Part shown: positions 32,664-41,874 of the stretch, piece by piece
Layout: each line of letters begins with the position of its first letter
Numbering within the stretch: position 1 is the stretch's first letter
Made by a program: the position numbers and the translations under genes
From: Solidesulfovibrio magneticus
GTDB taxonomy: Bacteria > Desulfobacterota > Desulfovibrionia > Desulfovibrionales > Desulfovibrionaceae
Assembly: GCA_002482565.1 (NCBI GenBank)
Contig: DLGG01000064.1
Coordinates: 19,284-83,283, forward strand
Direction: 5' to 3'
Length of the DNA stretch: 64,000 bases
The notes under the pieces: model-generated
The model's database searches: none
Seen by the model: the letters and a program-made list of their open reading frames with translations, nothing else
What the model was told of the DNA's origin: nothing

Positions 32664-33941
32664 CTACAGGGCATCGCCGATCAGCCTGTCAATCAAGATG
32701 CCGGCCGCGGCCCGCACCGACAGGTGGTTGTAGTCCGAAAACGGCCGGATCGCCGGCAACACTCCGTCGGCCCGCTCCAGCACGTCCTCGGCCAGGCCAT
32801 GGCCCGTGCCCAGGACCACCAGCATGGGACGCGTCGCCATCATCTCCCGCGCCGCCGCGAACGACAGCGTGGCCGGCCCCCGGGCGCTGGTGGCGACCAG
32901 GGCCGCCGGCCGGCCGTGTTCGGCCGAAACCGCAGCCAGGGCCGCGTCCAGGGTCTCATGCAGCCGCACCAGGGACAAGGCTTCAGCCCGGTCCGGATTG
33001 GAGCGCGCCCCCGGGCCGGCCCGCCAATGCTCCACGATGCGCCCGGCCAGGGTGAGCTGGTCGCGAAGCGGGGTCACCACCTCGAATCCGCCCAGACCGT
33101 AGGTACGGGAAACGCGCGCTATATCGTGGACGTCGAGATTTGTCAAAGACACAGTGCCGACGGAGCCGTCCTTGAGCAGCACCGGCCCGTGGACGAGGCC
33201 GATATGGCAGTTGCGGCCGGCCCGGCGACGAGGCCTGCTCTTTAGAAAATCGGCGTCCTCGGGGGACAGCGGCGTGGCGTCGAAAAGGTCGGGCCGGCGG
33301 GCCAGGGTGGTTTCCAGCGAGCGCTGCCGACGCCAGGCCGCGATGGCGGCATGGTTGCCGGAAAGGAGTTCCGGCGGCACGGGCAGGCCCTCGAAAACCT
33401 CGGGCCGGGTGTAGTGCGGATATTCCAGCAGGCCGGCGGAAAAGCTCTCCTCGTCGGCCGAGGCGTCCTTGCCCATGAATCCCGGCACCAGCCGCGACAC
33501 GGCCTCCATGAGGCAGGCGGCGGCGGATTCGCCGCCCGAAAGCACGAAGTCGCCCACGGACACTGGGGTGACGTCGAAAAGATCGAAAATGCGGGCGTCG
33601 ATGCCTTCGTAGCGGCCGCACAGCAGCGTCAGGCTTGGCTCCTGGGCCAGCTCGGCGGCCATGGCCTGGGTCAGCGGCTGGCCGGCCGGCGAGAGCATGA
33701 GGATTTTTCCCGGCGCGGGCAGGTCGCGCAGGGCCGCGACCATGGTGGGCAGGCCCATGACCATGCCCGGGCCCCCGCCGTAGGGCCGGTCGTCCACGGT
33801 ATGGTGGCGGTCGGCGGCGAAATCGCGGGGGTTGACGCGCGACACGGCAACGACGCCCGCCTCCACCGCCTTGGCCATGAGCCCGCAGGAGAGGAAGGAA
33901 TCGAAAAATTCCGGGAAGATCGTCAACACATTAAACTGCAT
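32664..33941 (-). CDS. trmD: tRNA (guanine-37-N1)-methyltransferase fused to second SPOUT-type domain
   Basis: 425 residues, versus about 240 for normal TrmD. Residues 1-235 are TrmD: NVLTIFPEFF, DDRPYGGGPGMVM, LCGRYEGIDARI and SVGDFVLSGGE (trefoil knot). Residues about 240-425 match the Methyltrn_RNA_4 family (TM1570-like): IGLVHGPVLLKDG, TVSLTNLDVHDIARVSRTYG, LVVLGTGHGLAEDVLE, RPFSDYNHLSVRAAAGI, also a SPOUT knot. The second domain probably methylates another RNA site. Both domains appear intact. The 3' side of the next gene holds four hairpins. Confidence 0.93.
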   Translation of the reverse strand: MQFNVLTIFPEFFDSFLSCGLMAKAVEAGVVAVSRVNPRDFAADRHHTVDDRPYGGGPGMVMGLPTMVAALRDLPAPGKILMLSPAGQPLTQAMAAELAQEPSLTLLCGRYEGIDARIFDLFDVTPVSVGDFVLSGGESAAACLMEAVSRLVPGFMGKDASADEESFSAGLLEYPHYTRPEVFEGLPVPPELLSGNHAAIAAWRRQRSLETTLARRPDLFDATPLSPEDADFLKSRPRRRAGRNCHIGLVHGPVLLKDGSVGTVSLTNLDVHDIARVSRTYGLGGFEVVTPLRDQLTLAGRIVEHWRAGPGARSNPDRAEALSLVRLHETLDAALAAVSAEHGRPAALVATSARGPATLSFAAAREMMATRPMLVVLGTGHGLAEDVLERADGVLPAIRPFSDYNHLSVRAAAGILIDRLIGDAL

Positions 33942-33999
33942 TTTTTGCTCATCCAGGCGCGCCAGTCCGCGCCTTGTCCGCCAACAACTTTCGCCCGTT

Positions 34000-34096
34000 C
34001 GGGGGGTCCGGGGGGATCATCCCCCCGGCGGGTCCAGGGCAGCGCCCTGGCCGGGTCTGGGGCGGAGCCCCAGCGAGGTCCGGGGCGGCGCCCCGG
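34000..34096. repeat. Four consecutive hairpins between trmD and rimM
   Basis: Four G+C hairpins in a row: 34010-34026, 34034-34050 (CCAGGGC/GCCCTGG), 34057-34073 (CTGGGGC/GCCCCAG), and 34080-34096 (CCGGGGC/GCCCCGG). Stems of seven to eight pairs with one- to three-base loops, linked by short GGTC/AGGT spacers. They sit immediately after the rimM stop inside the operon. Possibly an mRNA stability element or a member of a dispersed repeat family. Confidence 0.75.
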
Positions 34097-34097
34097 C

Positions 34098-34652
34098 TTA
34101 TTCGTCCACGAGGTAGAGGTCGAGGAGCCCCGGGGGCGGGTCGATGGTGACGACGCCGGCGTCGAGATCGACGTCCGGCACGAAGTCGTCGGTGGCGGGA
34201 AAGAGGATCTCGCGGCCCTTGGCGTCGCGGATGACCCAGATTTCCGGTCCGCCGTAGTCGCGGACATCCTCAATGACGCCGAGGTCGGGGGCGTTTGGCG
34301 CGGCGTCGGCCAGGCGCACCCGCAGGCCGGGCAAGTCGTGGAGGAACACCTCGTCCTCGGCGGCGGCGACGAGCCTGTCGGCCGGCACGCAGATGGCCAG
34401 TCCTCGCAGGGCATCGGCGGCGGTGCGGTCCGGGACGTTGTCCAGGGTGATGAGGATACGGTCCTGGTGGGGCCGGGCGGCGCGCACCACATAGTCCCTG
34501 CCGCGCCCGGGGTCCGACGGCGGCGACAGGCGCAGGGTCGAACCTCGGGCGAAGTAGGTGGGGGATTCGGCGTGGCTGTCCACGACGAGTTCTCCCCGGA
34601 CGCCGTGGGGGCGGGCGACCACCCCCACGATGATGTATTTGCTTGCGGCCAT
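34098..34652 (-). CDS. rimM: Ribosome maturation factor RimM
   Basis: 184 residues. IIVGVVARPHGVRGELVV at the N-terminus and a PRC-barrel C-terminal half (DVRDYGGPEIWVI, EILFPATDDFVPDVDLDAGVVTI). It assists 30S maturation. ATG 34652 gives the full family length; a longer upstream frame is not supported. Lies between khpA and trmD, the standard order. Confidence 0.95.
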   Translation of the reverse strand: MAASKYIIVGVVARPHGVRGELVVDSHAESPTYFARGSTLRLSPPSDPGRGRDYVVRAARPHQDRILITLDNVPDRTAADALRGLAICVPADRLVAAAEDEVFLHDLPGLRVRLADAAPNAPDLGVIEDVRDYGGPEIWVIRDAKGREILFPATDDFVPDVDLDAGVVTIDPPPGLLDLYLVDE

Positions 34653-34698
34653 GGACCGTCTGCCTTGGTTGCGGCGCGGGCCGTGCGCGCCGGCCGGG

Positions 34699-34932
34699 TT
34701 ATTCGAGGATTTCCAGGACGGAGCGCTTGCGGGCCTTGGTGGAGGCCGCGCCGAGGATGGTGCGCATGGCCCGGGCCGTGCGGCCCTGCTTGCCGATGAC
34801 CTTGCCGAGATCTTCCTTGGCCACCTTGAGTTCGATGACCGAGGTCTGCTCGCCTTCAATCTCCGACACGTGCACCTGGTCCGGATTATCCACCAACGAT
34901 TTCGCCACGTATTCGATCAAGTCCTTCAACAT
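34699..34932 (-). CDS. khpA: KH domain RNA-binding protein KhpA
   Basis: 77 residues, one KH domain with the GKVIGKQGRTARAMRTIL signature. ATG 34932 has AGGAGGTGCGT upstream. Located between rpsP and rimM as in many bacteria. Binds RNA, probably with a KhpB partner elsewhere. Confidence 0.93.
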   Translation of the reverse strand: MLKDLIEYVAKSLVDNPDQVHVSEIEGEQTSVIELKVAKEDLGKVIGKQGRTARAMRTILGAASTKARKRSVLEILE

Positions 34933-35073
34933 ACGCACCTCCTGAGGGTAACCGTCAGAGCAAGCGAAGGACTTCCGCTTCCGAGTCCGCACATCTCCCG
35001 GCTATCGGGAGGGGAGCGGCGGCGTCGCGGCTTGCCGGCCGGACCGGCCCGGCGGTCACCCGCCGGCTTGCGC

Positions 35074-35313
35074 CTAGACGCCCGCCTTCTGGAGCAGGGC
35101 GCGCACGGTATCCGTGGGCTCGGCGCCGCGCGCCAGCCAGGCCCGTACTTTATCACCATCCACTTTTATCTCGGCCGGGTCAACCATGGGGTTGTAATAG
35201 CCCAGGTATTCCAGGGCGCGGCCGTCGCGGCGGGTTTCGGAATTCATGGCGACAATGCGGTAGAACGGGCGCTTCTTGCAACCCATGCGGGTCAGGCGCA
35301 GTTTCATGGCCAT
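35074..35313 (-). CDS. rpsP: 30S ribosomal protein S16
   Basis: 79 residues, complete: MKLRLTRMGCKKRPFYRIV and EYLGYYNPM. Start 35313 (MAMKL) with GGGGAGA at eight bases; MKL at 35307 is an alternative. First gene of the ribosomal part after ffh. Confidence 0.98.
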   Translation of the reverse strand: MAMKLRLTRMGCKKRPFYRIVAMNSETRRDGRALEYLGYYNPMVDPAEIKVDGDKVRAWLARGAEPTDTVRALLQKAGV

Positions 35314-35374
35314 AACGTGTCTCCCCTTTATGTGGTGGACGATTTGCTGTTGTGGAAGCCCGCGAACCTTGCGG

Positions 35375-36901
35375 TCAGCGTTTTTTCCGTTTTTTCCGTT
35401 GTTCTTTCTTCTTCTTGGCGGCGGCCCGGGCGCTTTCGATGGCGGCCTTGCTCGGCGCGGGCGCGCCGCCCATGCCCGGCGGCATTCCAGGCATTCCGCC
35501 CATGCCGCCCATGCCGCCCATGCCGGGCATTCCCGGCATCCCGCCCGGAGGCATTCCGGGCATCTTCATCCCAGGCGGCATCTTGGGCATGGAGGGCATC
35601 CCCTTGCCGCCCATCATCCGCTGCATCATCTTCTGCATCTGGGTGAAATTTTTCAGCAGCTGGCTGACTTCCAGGACCGAGGTCCCCGAGCCCTTGGCGA
35701 TGCGCTCCCGGCGGCTGGTGTTGATCAGCTTGGGATTGTCGCGCTCGGCCTTGGTCATGGAGTTGATCATGGCCTCGACCCGGGCCATCTCCTTTTCCGG
35801 CATCTGCACGTCGCCAAGCTGCTTGCGCACCTGGGACATGCCGGGGATGAGCTTTAACAGCCCTTCCAGGGAGCCAAGCTTTTTGATGCGGCGCATCTGG
35901 GTGCGGAAGTCTTCCAGGGTGAACTGGGCCTTGCGCAGCTTGCGCTCCATCTCGGCCGCTTCGTCGGCGTCGACGTCGGTCTGGGCTTTCTCAATCAGCG
36001 TGAGAATGTCGCCCATGCCCAGGATGCGCGAGGCAGCCCGATCGGGATAGAAAAGCTCCAGATCGGCGACTTTTTCGCCCGTGCCCACGAGCTTGATGGG
36101 CTTGCCCGTGACCTGGCGCACGGACAGGGCCGCGCCGCCCCGGGCGTCGCCGTCCATCTTGGTCAGGACCACGCCGGTGACGTCCAGGCGCTCATTGAAG
36201 GCGGCGGCCACGGTGACGGCGTCCTGGCCGGTCATGGCGTCGGCCACGAAAAGGATTTCCCCGGGGGCGCAGCCGGCCTTGATGGCGGCCAGTTCGTCCA
36301 TGAGGGCTTCGTCGATATGCAGGCGGCCGGCGGTGTCGAGCAGCACCACGTCGTGGCCGGTGCGCTTGGCCTCGGCCAGGGCGGCGGCGCAGATGTCCAC
36401 CGGGTTCTGGTCCGGGGTGGACGGGTAGGCCGGAATATCGAGCTGGGAAGCCAGCTTGTGGAGCTGGTCGATGGCCGCCGGACGGTAGACGTCGGCCGGG
36501 ACCAGATAGGGCTTGCGTTTGAATTCGCGGCGCAGCTTCAGGGCCAGCTTGGCGCAGGTGGTGGTCTTGCCCGAGCCTTGCAGGCCCACGACCATGATGA
36601 CGGCCGGCGAGCCGGACAGGTCGAGGTCGGTGGCCTGTCCGCCGAGGATCTCGATGAGTTCCTCGTGGACGATCTTCACGACCTGCTGGCCGGGATTGAG
36701 GCTTTTGAGCACGTCCTGGCCGACGGCCCGTTCCCGGACACGTTCGACGAAGTCCTTGACGACCTTGAAATTGACGTCGGCCTCAAGCAGGGCCAAACGC
36801 ACTTCGCGCAACGCGGTCTGAACGTTTTCCTCGGTCAGTCGGGCCTGGCCCCTGATCTTGCGGAAAACGTCTTCGAGTCTGTCTGTAAGGCTGTCGAACA
36901 T
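35375..36901 (-). CDS. ffh: Signal recognition particle protein Ffh
   Basis: 508 residues, SRP54. N domain residues 1-90, G domain with GLQGSGKTTTCAKLA (about 107-121), DTAGRLHID, TKMDGDARGG, and M domain from about 325. The C-terminal tail is unusually Met/Gly/Pro rich (repeats of PGM and GGM, about residues 435-480) and ends in Lys/Arg clusters. The protein binds 4.5S RNA and signal sequences and with FtsY delivers them to the membrane. Leader gene of the minus-strand operon. Confidence 0.98.
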   Translation of the reverse strand: MFDSLTDRLEDVFRKIRGQARLTEENVQTALREVRLALLEADVNFKVVKDFVERVRERAVGQDVLKSLNPGQQVVKIVHEELIEILGGQATDLDLSGSPAVIMVVGLQGSGKTTTCAKLALKLRREFKRKPYLVPADVYRPAAIDQLHKLASQLDIPAYPSTPDQNPVDICAAALAEAKRTGHDVVLLDTAGRLHIDEALMDELAAIKAGCAPGEILFVADAMTGQDAVTVAAAFNERLDVTGVVLTKMDGDARGGAALSVRQVTGKPIKLVGTGEKVADLELFYPDRAASRILGMGDILTLIEKAQTDVDADEAAEMERKLRKAQFTLEDFRTQMRRIKKLGSLEGLLKLIPGMSQVRKQLGDVQMPEKEMARVEAMINSMTKAERDNPKLINTSRRERIAKGSGTSVLEVSQLLKNFTQMQKMMQRMMGGKGMPSMPKMPPGMKMPGMPPGGMPGMPGMGGMGGMGGMPGMPPGMGGAPAPSKAAIESARAAAKKKKEQRKKRKKR

Positions 36902-36995
36902 GGTCCTGGCGCACCTCGGTAAAGGGCAAAGTTTGACTTGATAACGGCAAGCGGTCCAGACGTCAAGAGGCCCCCGGGACCGGCCCGGCGGCTGG

Positions 36996-37028
36996 AAAAA
37001 AAAGCCCCGTCCGGCGAGCGGACGGGGC
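36996..37028 (-). terminator. Terminator of RRM gene
   Basis: On the minus strand a ten-pair stem (GCCCCGTCCG with its complement, 37004-37013/37019-37028) followed by eight T. It ends the RRM gene transcript before ffh. Confidence 0.92.
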
Positions 37029-37064
37029 CATGGCGTCTTTTAGTCGATGCCGGGCGTCCGGGGA

Positions 37065-37358
37065 CTACCAGCTGTTGCGACGGGGACGGTCGTTGTAGCC
37101 GCCGGCCCGGGGCTGACGCTCTTCGGCTTCGTTGACCCGCAGGTCGCGGCCGCCGAAAGCCTTGCCGTTGAGGCTCTGCATGGCGGCGTCGGCGCCGTCG
37201 TCGCCCATCTCCACAAAACCGAAGCCGCGCAGGCGGCCGGTCTCACGGTCCACGATCAGCTTGACCGAGGTCACGTCGCCGTAGGCGGCGAACAGGTCGC
37301 GGATTTCGTCTTCGTTGGTGGAAAAGGGCAGATTGCCGACATAAAGTTTCTTGGACAT
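37065..37358 (-). CDS. RRM RNA-binding protein (cold-shock type)
   Basis: 97 residues: one RRM with RNP2 KLYVGNLPF and RNP1 LRGFGFVEM, then a short Arg/Gly tail (RAGGYNDRPRRNSW). Such small RRM proteins are widespread in cyanobacteria and deltaproteobacteria. They bind single-stranded RNA and may act as RNA chaperones. Single gene with its own terminator. Confidence 0.93.
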   Translation of the reverse strand: MSKKLYVGNLPFSTNEDEIRDLFAAYGDVTSVKLIVDRETGRLRGFGFVEMGDDGADAAMQSLNGKAFGGRDLRVNEAEERQPRAGGYNDRPRRNSW

Positions 37359-37494
37359 CGCGTTGCGCTCCAGATTTCGGGCTAATTCTTCAAAGGTCGT
37401 CGGGAGCTTGCAAACACGCAGGTCCTCGGAGACTGGGAAAAAGACTTAGCCAACAATGTAAGATGACGACAACTACGCATGGAGCGCACCGCTG

Positions 37495-38091
37495 TCAATG
37501 ATTATTTCCGCAAAGCGCGGCGCCGAGCCCCTGCCAGTCGAGCTGCTGCAACAACCGAGTGTCGCGCAGCACCAATCGGTTTTGCAGCGCCGCCTCCCTG
37601 GCGTCGCTGTCCATGACCCCGTAAAAGGGCAACAACACAGTAAAAGCCTGCAATTGAGCGATGCGCGGCAGCGGCAAAACGTCATGAGGCCGCGACACAT
37701 CGGGACGCTCCCCCGCCAGACAGGGCGAGCCAAAAACAATGTACTCCCGGCAGGCCAGAGGCCGCAGCGGATACACCGCGCACACGCCATCAACAAGAAA
37801 GGGACAAGGCTCTTGGCGTTGCGCCAAAAGCGCCCGCCCCACCGCCAACGCCATGTCGCCGCGCAGATGACTCAGGGCAAACCACCGCAGCCCCAGGGTT
37901 TCAATGGTGGAGATCGGAATGAGCTGACTGCAGCAGGCATGGCATCCGGCACAGCAACTCGGCGTGCGTCCAGAGGCCGCAATTCCCCGGGCGACTCCCC
38001 GGTCGAGAATGGAGCAGGCCTCGATCAGCGCCGTAAGCCAGGGCAGGCGCGGAGCGGCTTCACGTACCCGCCGAAACGACAGCACAGGCAT
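37495..38091 (-). CDS. YkgJ-type Cys-cluster protein
   Basis: 198 residues. Metal-binding cluster CCAGCHACC (residues about 46-54) followed by CPFLVDGVCAVYPLRPLACR, the two-part pattern of the YkgJ/UPF0153 family thought to bind zinc or iron-sulfur. C-terminal 70 residues have no motif. Start ATG 38091 with a weak ribosome site. The upstream AT-rich intergenic stretch should hold the promoter. No linked partner gene gives a function. Confidence 0.75.
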   Translation of the reverse strand: MPVLSFRRVREAAPRLPWLTALIEACSILDRGVARGIAASGRTPSCCAGCHACCSQLIPISTIETLGLRWFALSHLRGDMALAVGRALLAQRQEPCPFLVDGVCAVYPLRPLACREYIVFGSPCLAGERPDVSRPHDVLPLPRIAQLQAFTVLLPFYGVMDSDAREAALQNRLVLRDTRLLQQLDWQGLGAALCGNNH

Positions 38092-38525
38092 AGTGCAGCC
38101 ACTCTACGTCACCGCACAACAAAGTCAACGACACAGCTCGACAAGACTTCACATAAAAAGGAATGTTACACTGCAATAAAACGACAAAATAGCGTCAAAA
38201 TTAGGCAAGTATACTTTACAAACCGCCTGCTACACCACGATTAAGCCGCCAGCTGGCGACCTATATACAGAGCTTCACCCTGCCCAACCAGGCCCCAAGC
38301 CGATAAGCCTGTGAAAATCTGTTCCACGACGCGCGTGAAAAATTGCCGCGCATCTGCCGGCAGCTGACAAGCCCGCAGTGCGTCGCAGCGACGACACGGC
38401 GTGCTGGCGCTTTCCTTTTGTCTTTTCCTACAACGACGTCTGCCATTTTTTTTGATCTGCGGCGGACGACAGGCGAAGCGCAAAAAAAAGGGGCTTTCGC
38501 CCCTTTGTCGATCTGCTTGCGCCAG
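38092..38525. other. Intergenic region, AT-rich left part
   Basis: 434 bases with no gene I accept. The left 150 bases are AT-rich and probably hold the promoter of the YkgJ-type gene. The right end holds the aminotransferase terminator. A TTG-started frame at 38241-38483 on the minus strand was considered and rejected. Confidence 0.6.
38482..38506 (-). terminator. Aminotransferase terminator (bidirectional)
   Basis: AAAGGGGC-TTTC-GCCCCTTT at 38487-38506, with more A before it, so a minus-strand transcript gets a U-run. About 20 bases after the aminotransferase stop. Confidence 0.88.
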
Positions 38526-39707
38526 CTAGCCCCGAATGGCCCGGGCAAACCCCGCTTCCGAACGGTTGATGACCGCTTCGTCCACGCAAAAGGCCAGTCG
38601 GAAATAGCCCGGCATCCCAAAACCGCGTCCCGGCACGGCCAGGACGCGTTCCTTGGCCAGCCGATCCAGAAAGACCAGTTCGTCGGCGTCGGGCGACTTG
38701 GGGAAGAAATAGAACGCCCCGCGCGGCATGACGAAATCGTAGCCGGCCCGGGTCAGCACCCCGGCCATGGCCGCCCGGCGGCGTTCGTAGATGCCCCGGT
38801 CCACTTCCTGGCCCAGCGCCCGCAGCAGCAAGGCCTGGCCCACGGCCGGCGCGTTGACGAACCCCAGGATGCGGTTGGCGAAGACCAGCCCGGCCACGAG
38901 CTGCGCCCGGCCTTCCATGAGCGGCGACACGACGACGTAGCCCACCCGCTCGCCGGGCAGGGACAGATTCTTGGAAAACGAGCCGATAACCAGGGAATAG
39001 GGGTACAGCGGCAGCACCGAGGGCACGTCCGCGCCGTCGTAGGCCAAGAACCGGTAGGGTTCGTCGGCCAACAGATAAATGGGGCGCTCGCGGCCGGCCG
39101 AGGCTCGGGTCAGCATGGCGGCCAGTTCGGTCAGCGTCTGTTTGCTGTAGACCATGCCGGTGGGATTGTTGGGCGAATTGATCAGCACCACCCGGGTGCG
39201 CGGGGTGATGGCCGCTTCCATGGCCGCGATGTCCAGGTCGAAGTCGGGCTTGGTGGGCACGGGTTTCAGCACGCCGCCGGAGTTGCCGGCGTAGAAGCCG
39301 TATTCCACAAAATACGGGTTCGGGCAGATGACTTCGTCGCCCGGAGTGAGGACGGCCCGGAAAAAGCAATTGATGCCGCCGGCCGCGCCGCAGGTCAAAA
39401 GCAGATCCTCGGCGGCGATGGCGATGCCCTGCTCCGTGGTGAGGTGTTCGGCCAGGGCGGCCCGCACGGCCGGGTAGCCGGGATTGGGCATGTAGCCGAA
39501 GGCAAAGGGCTTATCCGCCTGTTCGGCCAGCTCGGCCAGGCACTCGCCGACCACGGCCGGCGGCGGCAGGTCGGGGTTGCCCAGCGAAAAATCGCACACG
39601 GCGTCTTCGCCGTACTGTTTTTTGAGCTCCAGCCCGTGTTCGAAAATCTTGCGTATCCAGGCTCCGCCGGACAGGAATTGTTCCATTTGCTCGGTGACCA
39701 GTTTCAC
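38526..39707 (-). CDS. PLP-dependent class I/II aminotransferase
   Basis: 393 residues. Fold-type I features: GAAGGINCFFRAVLTPGD, NSPNNPTGMVYS, LADEPYRFLAY, and catalytic Lys in IGSFSKNLSLPGERVGY. GTG 39707 is chosen because GGAGG lies seven bases upstream; a longer frame to 39800 is not supported. Substrate unknown; the aspartate/pyruvate-type group is likely. Single gene with its own terminator. Confidence 0.9.
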   Translation of the reverse strand: MKLVTEQMEQFLSGGAWIRKIFEHGLELKKQYGEDAVCDFSLGNPDLPPPAVVGECLAELAEQADKPFAFGYMPNPGYPAVRAALAEHLTTEQGIAIAAEDLLLTCGAAGGINCFFRAVLTPGDEVICPNPYFVEYGFYAGNSGGVLKPVPTKPDFDLDIAAMEAAITPRTRVVLINSPNNPTGMVYSKQTLTELAAMLTRASAGRERPIYLLADEPYRFLAYDGADVPSVLPLYPYSLVIGSFSKNLSLPGERVGYVVVSPLMEGRAQLVAGLVFANRILGFVNAPAVGQALLLRALGQEVDRGIYERRRAAMAGVLTRAGYDFVMPRGAFYFFPKSPDADELVFLDRLAKERVLAVPGRGFGMPGYFRLAFCVDEAVINRSEAGFARAIRG

Positions 39708-39891
39708 GGCCGACCCTCCAAAAAAAGTGTCCGGCGAGCATGGCGCAAAAACTGAAGTGACGCAATATGGTAACGAGATTGGCGGCGCATCGCGATGCAC
39801 CCCAAAAAACTATTCCCTCCCGGGAAAGTTTGGTTTATGGTCTTCGCCTCACGGCGCTGCCTGCCGATAATCCCTATCTCGCGAGACTCCC

Positions 39892-41874
39892 ATGACCGAG
39901 GCGAAAAAGCCTGAAATCCTTGCCCCAGCGGGTGATCCCTATTCGTTTCTGGCGGCCGTCGCCGCCGGGGCCGACGCCGTCTACTGCGGCCTTAAACATT
40001 TCTCCGCCCGCATGTTGGCCCGCAACTTTTCCACCTCCGAGCTGGCCGCCCTGGCCGAAATGGCCCGGGGCCGCAACGTGCGCACCTACGTCGCCATCAA
40101 CACCCTGCTTAAGCCCGACGAGGCCGACAAGGCCGGACGCCTGATCTCGCGCCTGGCCGCCGACGTCGGACCCGACGCGCTCATCGTCCAGGACCTGGGC
40201 GTTGCCGCCGTGGCCCGGCAGGCCGGCTACAAGGGCGAACTGCACCTGTCCACCCTGGCCAACGTCAGCAGCCCGTCGGGCCTGGCCACCCTGCCCCCGT
40301 ACTCCTTTTCCCGGGTGGTGCTGCCGCGCGAGCTGACCGTCGACGAAATGCGCGAAATGGCCGAAGCCGCGCCCCAGGGCCTTTCCCTGGAAGCCTTTGT
40401 CCACGGCGCGCTGTGCTACAACGTCTCGGGCCGCTGCTACTGGAGCAGCTACCTCGGCGGCAAATCGGGCCTGCGCGGCCGCTGCGTCCAGCCCTGCCGG
40501 CGCATCTACGACCACCGGGGCCAGAAGGGCCGTTATTTCTCCTGCCAGGACTTAAGCCTCGACGTGCTGACCAAGGCCCTGCTCACCATCCCCGAGATCA
40601 CGGCCTGGAAGATCGAGGGCCGCAAGAAAGGCCCGCATTACGTCTACCATACCGTGGCCGCCTACAAGCTCTTGCGCGACGCCGCCGACGACACCTCGGC
40701 CAAGAAGATGGCCGCCAGCTTCCTGGAACAGGCCCTGGGCCGGCCCGGCACCAACTACAATTTCCTGCCCCAGCGGCCCAAGAACCCCATCGACACCAAG
40801 GAACGCACCGGCTCGGGCATGCCCGCCGGCAAGCTCACCCGGGGCATCAAAAGCGGCCAGTGGAACCTGTCCACACGCGTGGGCCTCATGCCCGGCGATC
40901 TGCTGCGGGTGGGCTTCGAGGACGAGCCAGGGCATCGCGTGGTCAAGGTGACCCGCACCGTGCCCAAGGGCGGCCGGCTCACGCTCACCTTCGACGGCCC
41001 GGACAACAAGCCCGAGTCCGGCATCCCGGTCTTTTTGATCGACCGCCGCGACCCGGCCCTGGCCGCCAAGATCGCGCCCCTGGAAGCCGCCCTGGACAAG
41101 ATCGCCCCGCGCGAGGCCAAGCCGTCGGAATTCGTGGCCAAGCTGCCCAAACCGGCCAAGCCGTTTCGCAGCGAACCCCTTGCCTTAAGCGTGTGGCGGC
41201 ATCCCGACATGCGCAAGGAAAAGAGCCCCTTTGGCGTGTGGATCTCCACCCACCGGGCCCAGAACCTGCCCCTTGGCCGGGCGGCCATGGTCTGGTGGTG
41301 GCTGCCGCCGGTCATCTGGCCCGACGAGGAAAGCGAATTCAAAAGCCTCATCGCCGCCATCGTCAGCCGGGGCGGCAAGCGCTTTGTCTTAAACGCCCCC
41401 TGGCAGACCGGCCTGTTCCCGGCCGGGGCCAAGGGCCTGGACTTCTGGGCCGGCCCGTTTTGCAACGTGGCCAACCCCCTGGCCCTGGGCGAACTGGCCC
41501 GTAACGGCTTTTACGGCGCGTTCGTCTCGCCGGAGCTGTCGGGCGAGGAACTGCTTAGCCTGCCCAAAACCTCGCCGATGCCCCTGGGCATCGTGGCCAA
41601 GGGCGCTTGGCCCCTGGGGCTTTCGCGTGTGCTCTCGGGCGAGGTCAAGACCTGCCTGCCTGTCATCAGCCCCAAGGAAGAAGGCCTGTGGGCGGTCAAG
41701 TACGATCGCACCTATTGGCTGTACGCCAACTGGGAAGTGGACCTCTACCGTCACCGCGAGGCCCTGGTGCAGGCCGGCTACTGCGTCTTTGTGGACCTGC
41801 GCGAGCCGCTGCCCAAGGAAGTGAACCGGCGCGAGCGCACCAGCCACTTCAACTGGGAAATCGGGTTGCTGTAA
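39892..41874 (+). CDS. Peptidase U32 family protein (RNA hydroxylation type)
   Basis: 660 residues. The N-terminal U32 barrel has ILAPAGDPYSFLAAVAAGADAVYCG and the Cys-rich signature LCYNVSGRCYWSSYLGG ... GRCVQPCR (about residues 178-205), the pattern of RlhA/TrhP-type proteins that hydroxylate rRNA or tRNA with an iron-sulfur cofactor and prephenate. The long second half (residues 420-660) is less known. It overlaps the next gene (TAATG). Formerly called collagenase; protease activity is not likely. Confidence 0.85.
   Translation: MTEAKKPEILAPAGDPYSFLAAVAAGADAVYCGLKHFSARMLARNFSTSELAALAEMARGRNVRTYVAINTLLKPDEADKAGRLISRLAADVGPDALIVQDLGVAAVARQAGYKGELHLSTLANVSSPSGLATLPPYSFSRVVLPRELTVDEMREMAEAAPQGLSLEAFVHGALCYNVSGRCYWSSYLGGKSGLRGRCVQPCRRIYDHRGQKGRYFSCQDLSLDVLTKALLTIPEITAWKIEGRKKGPHYVYHTVAAYKLLRDAADDTSAKKMAASFLEQALGRPGTNYNFLPQRPKNPIDTKERTGSGMPAGKLTRGIKSGQWNLSTRVGLMPGDLLRVGFEDEPGHRVVKVTRTVPKGGRLTLTFDGPDNKPESGIPVFLIDRRDPALAAKIAPLEAALDKIAPREAKPSEFVAKLPKPAKPFRSEPLALSVWRHPDMRKEKSPFGVWISTHRAQNLPLGRAAMVWWWLPPVIWPDEESEFKSLIAAIVSRGGKRFVLNAPWQTGLFPAGAKGLDFWAGPFCNVANPLALGELARNGFYGAFVSPELSGEELLSLPKTSPMPLGIVAKGAWPLGLSRVLSGEVKTCLPVISPKEEGLWAVKYDRTYWLYANWEVDLYRHREALVQAGYCVFVDLREPLPKEVNRRERTSHFNWEIGLL

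Noticed and set aside
38241..38483. A possible 80-residue protein on the minus strand with CRRCDALRAC.
   Set aside because: It starts with TTG in the aminotransferase terminator, has no ATG and no ribosome site, and has mixed codon use.
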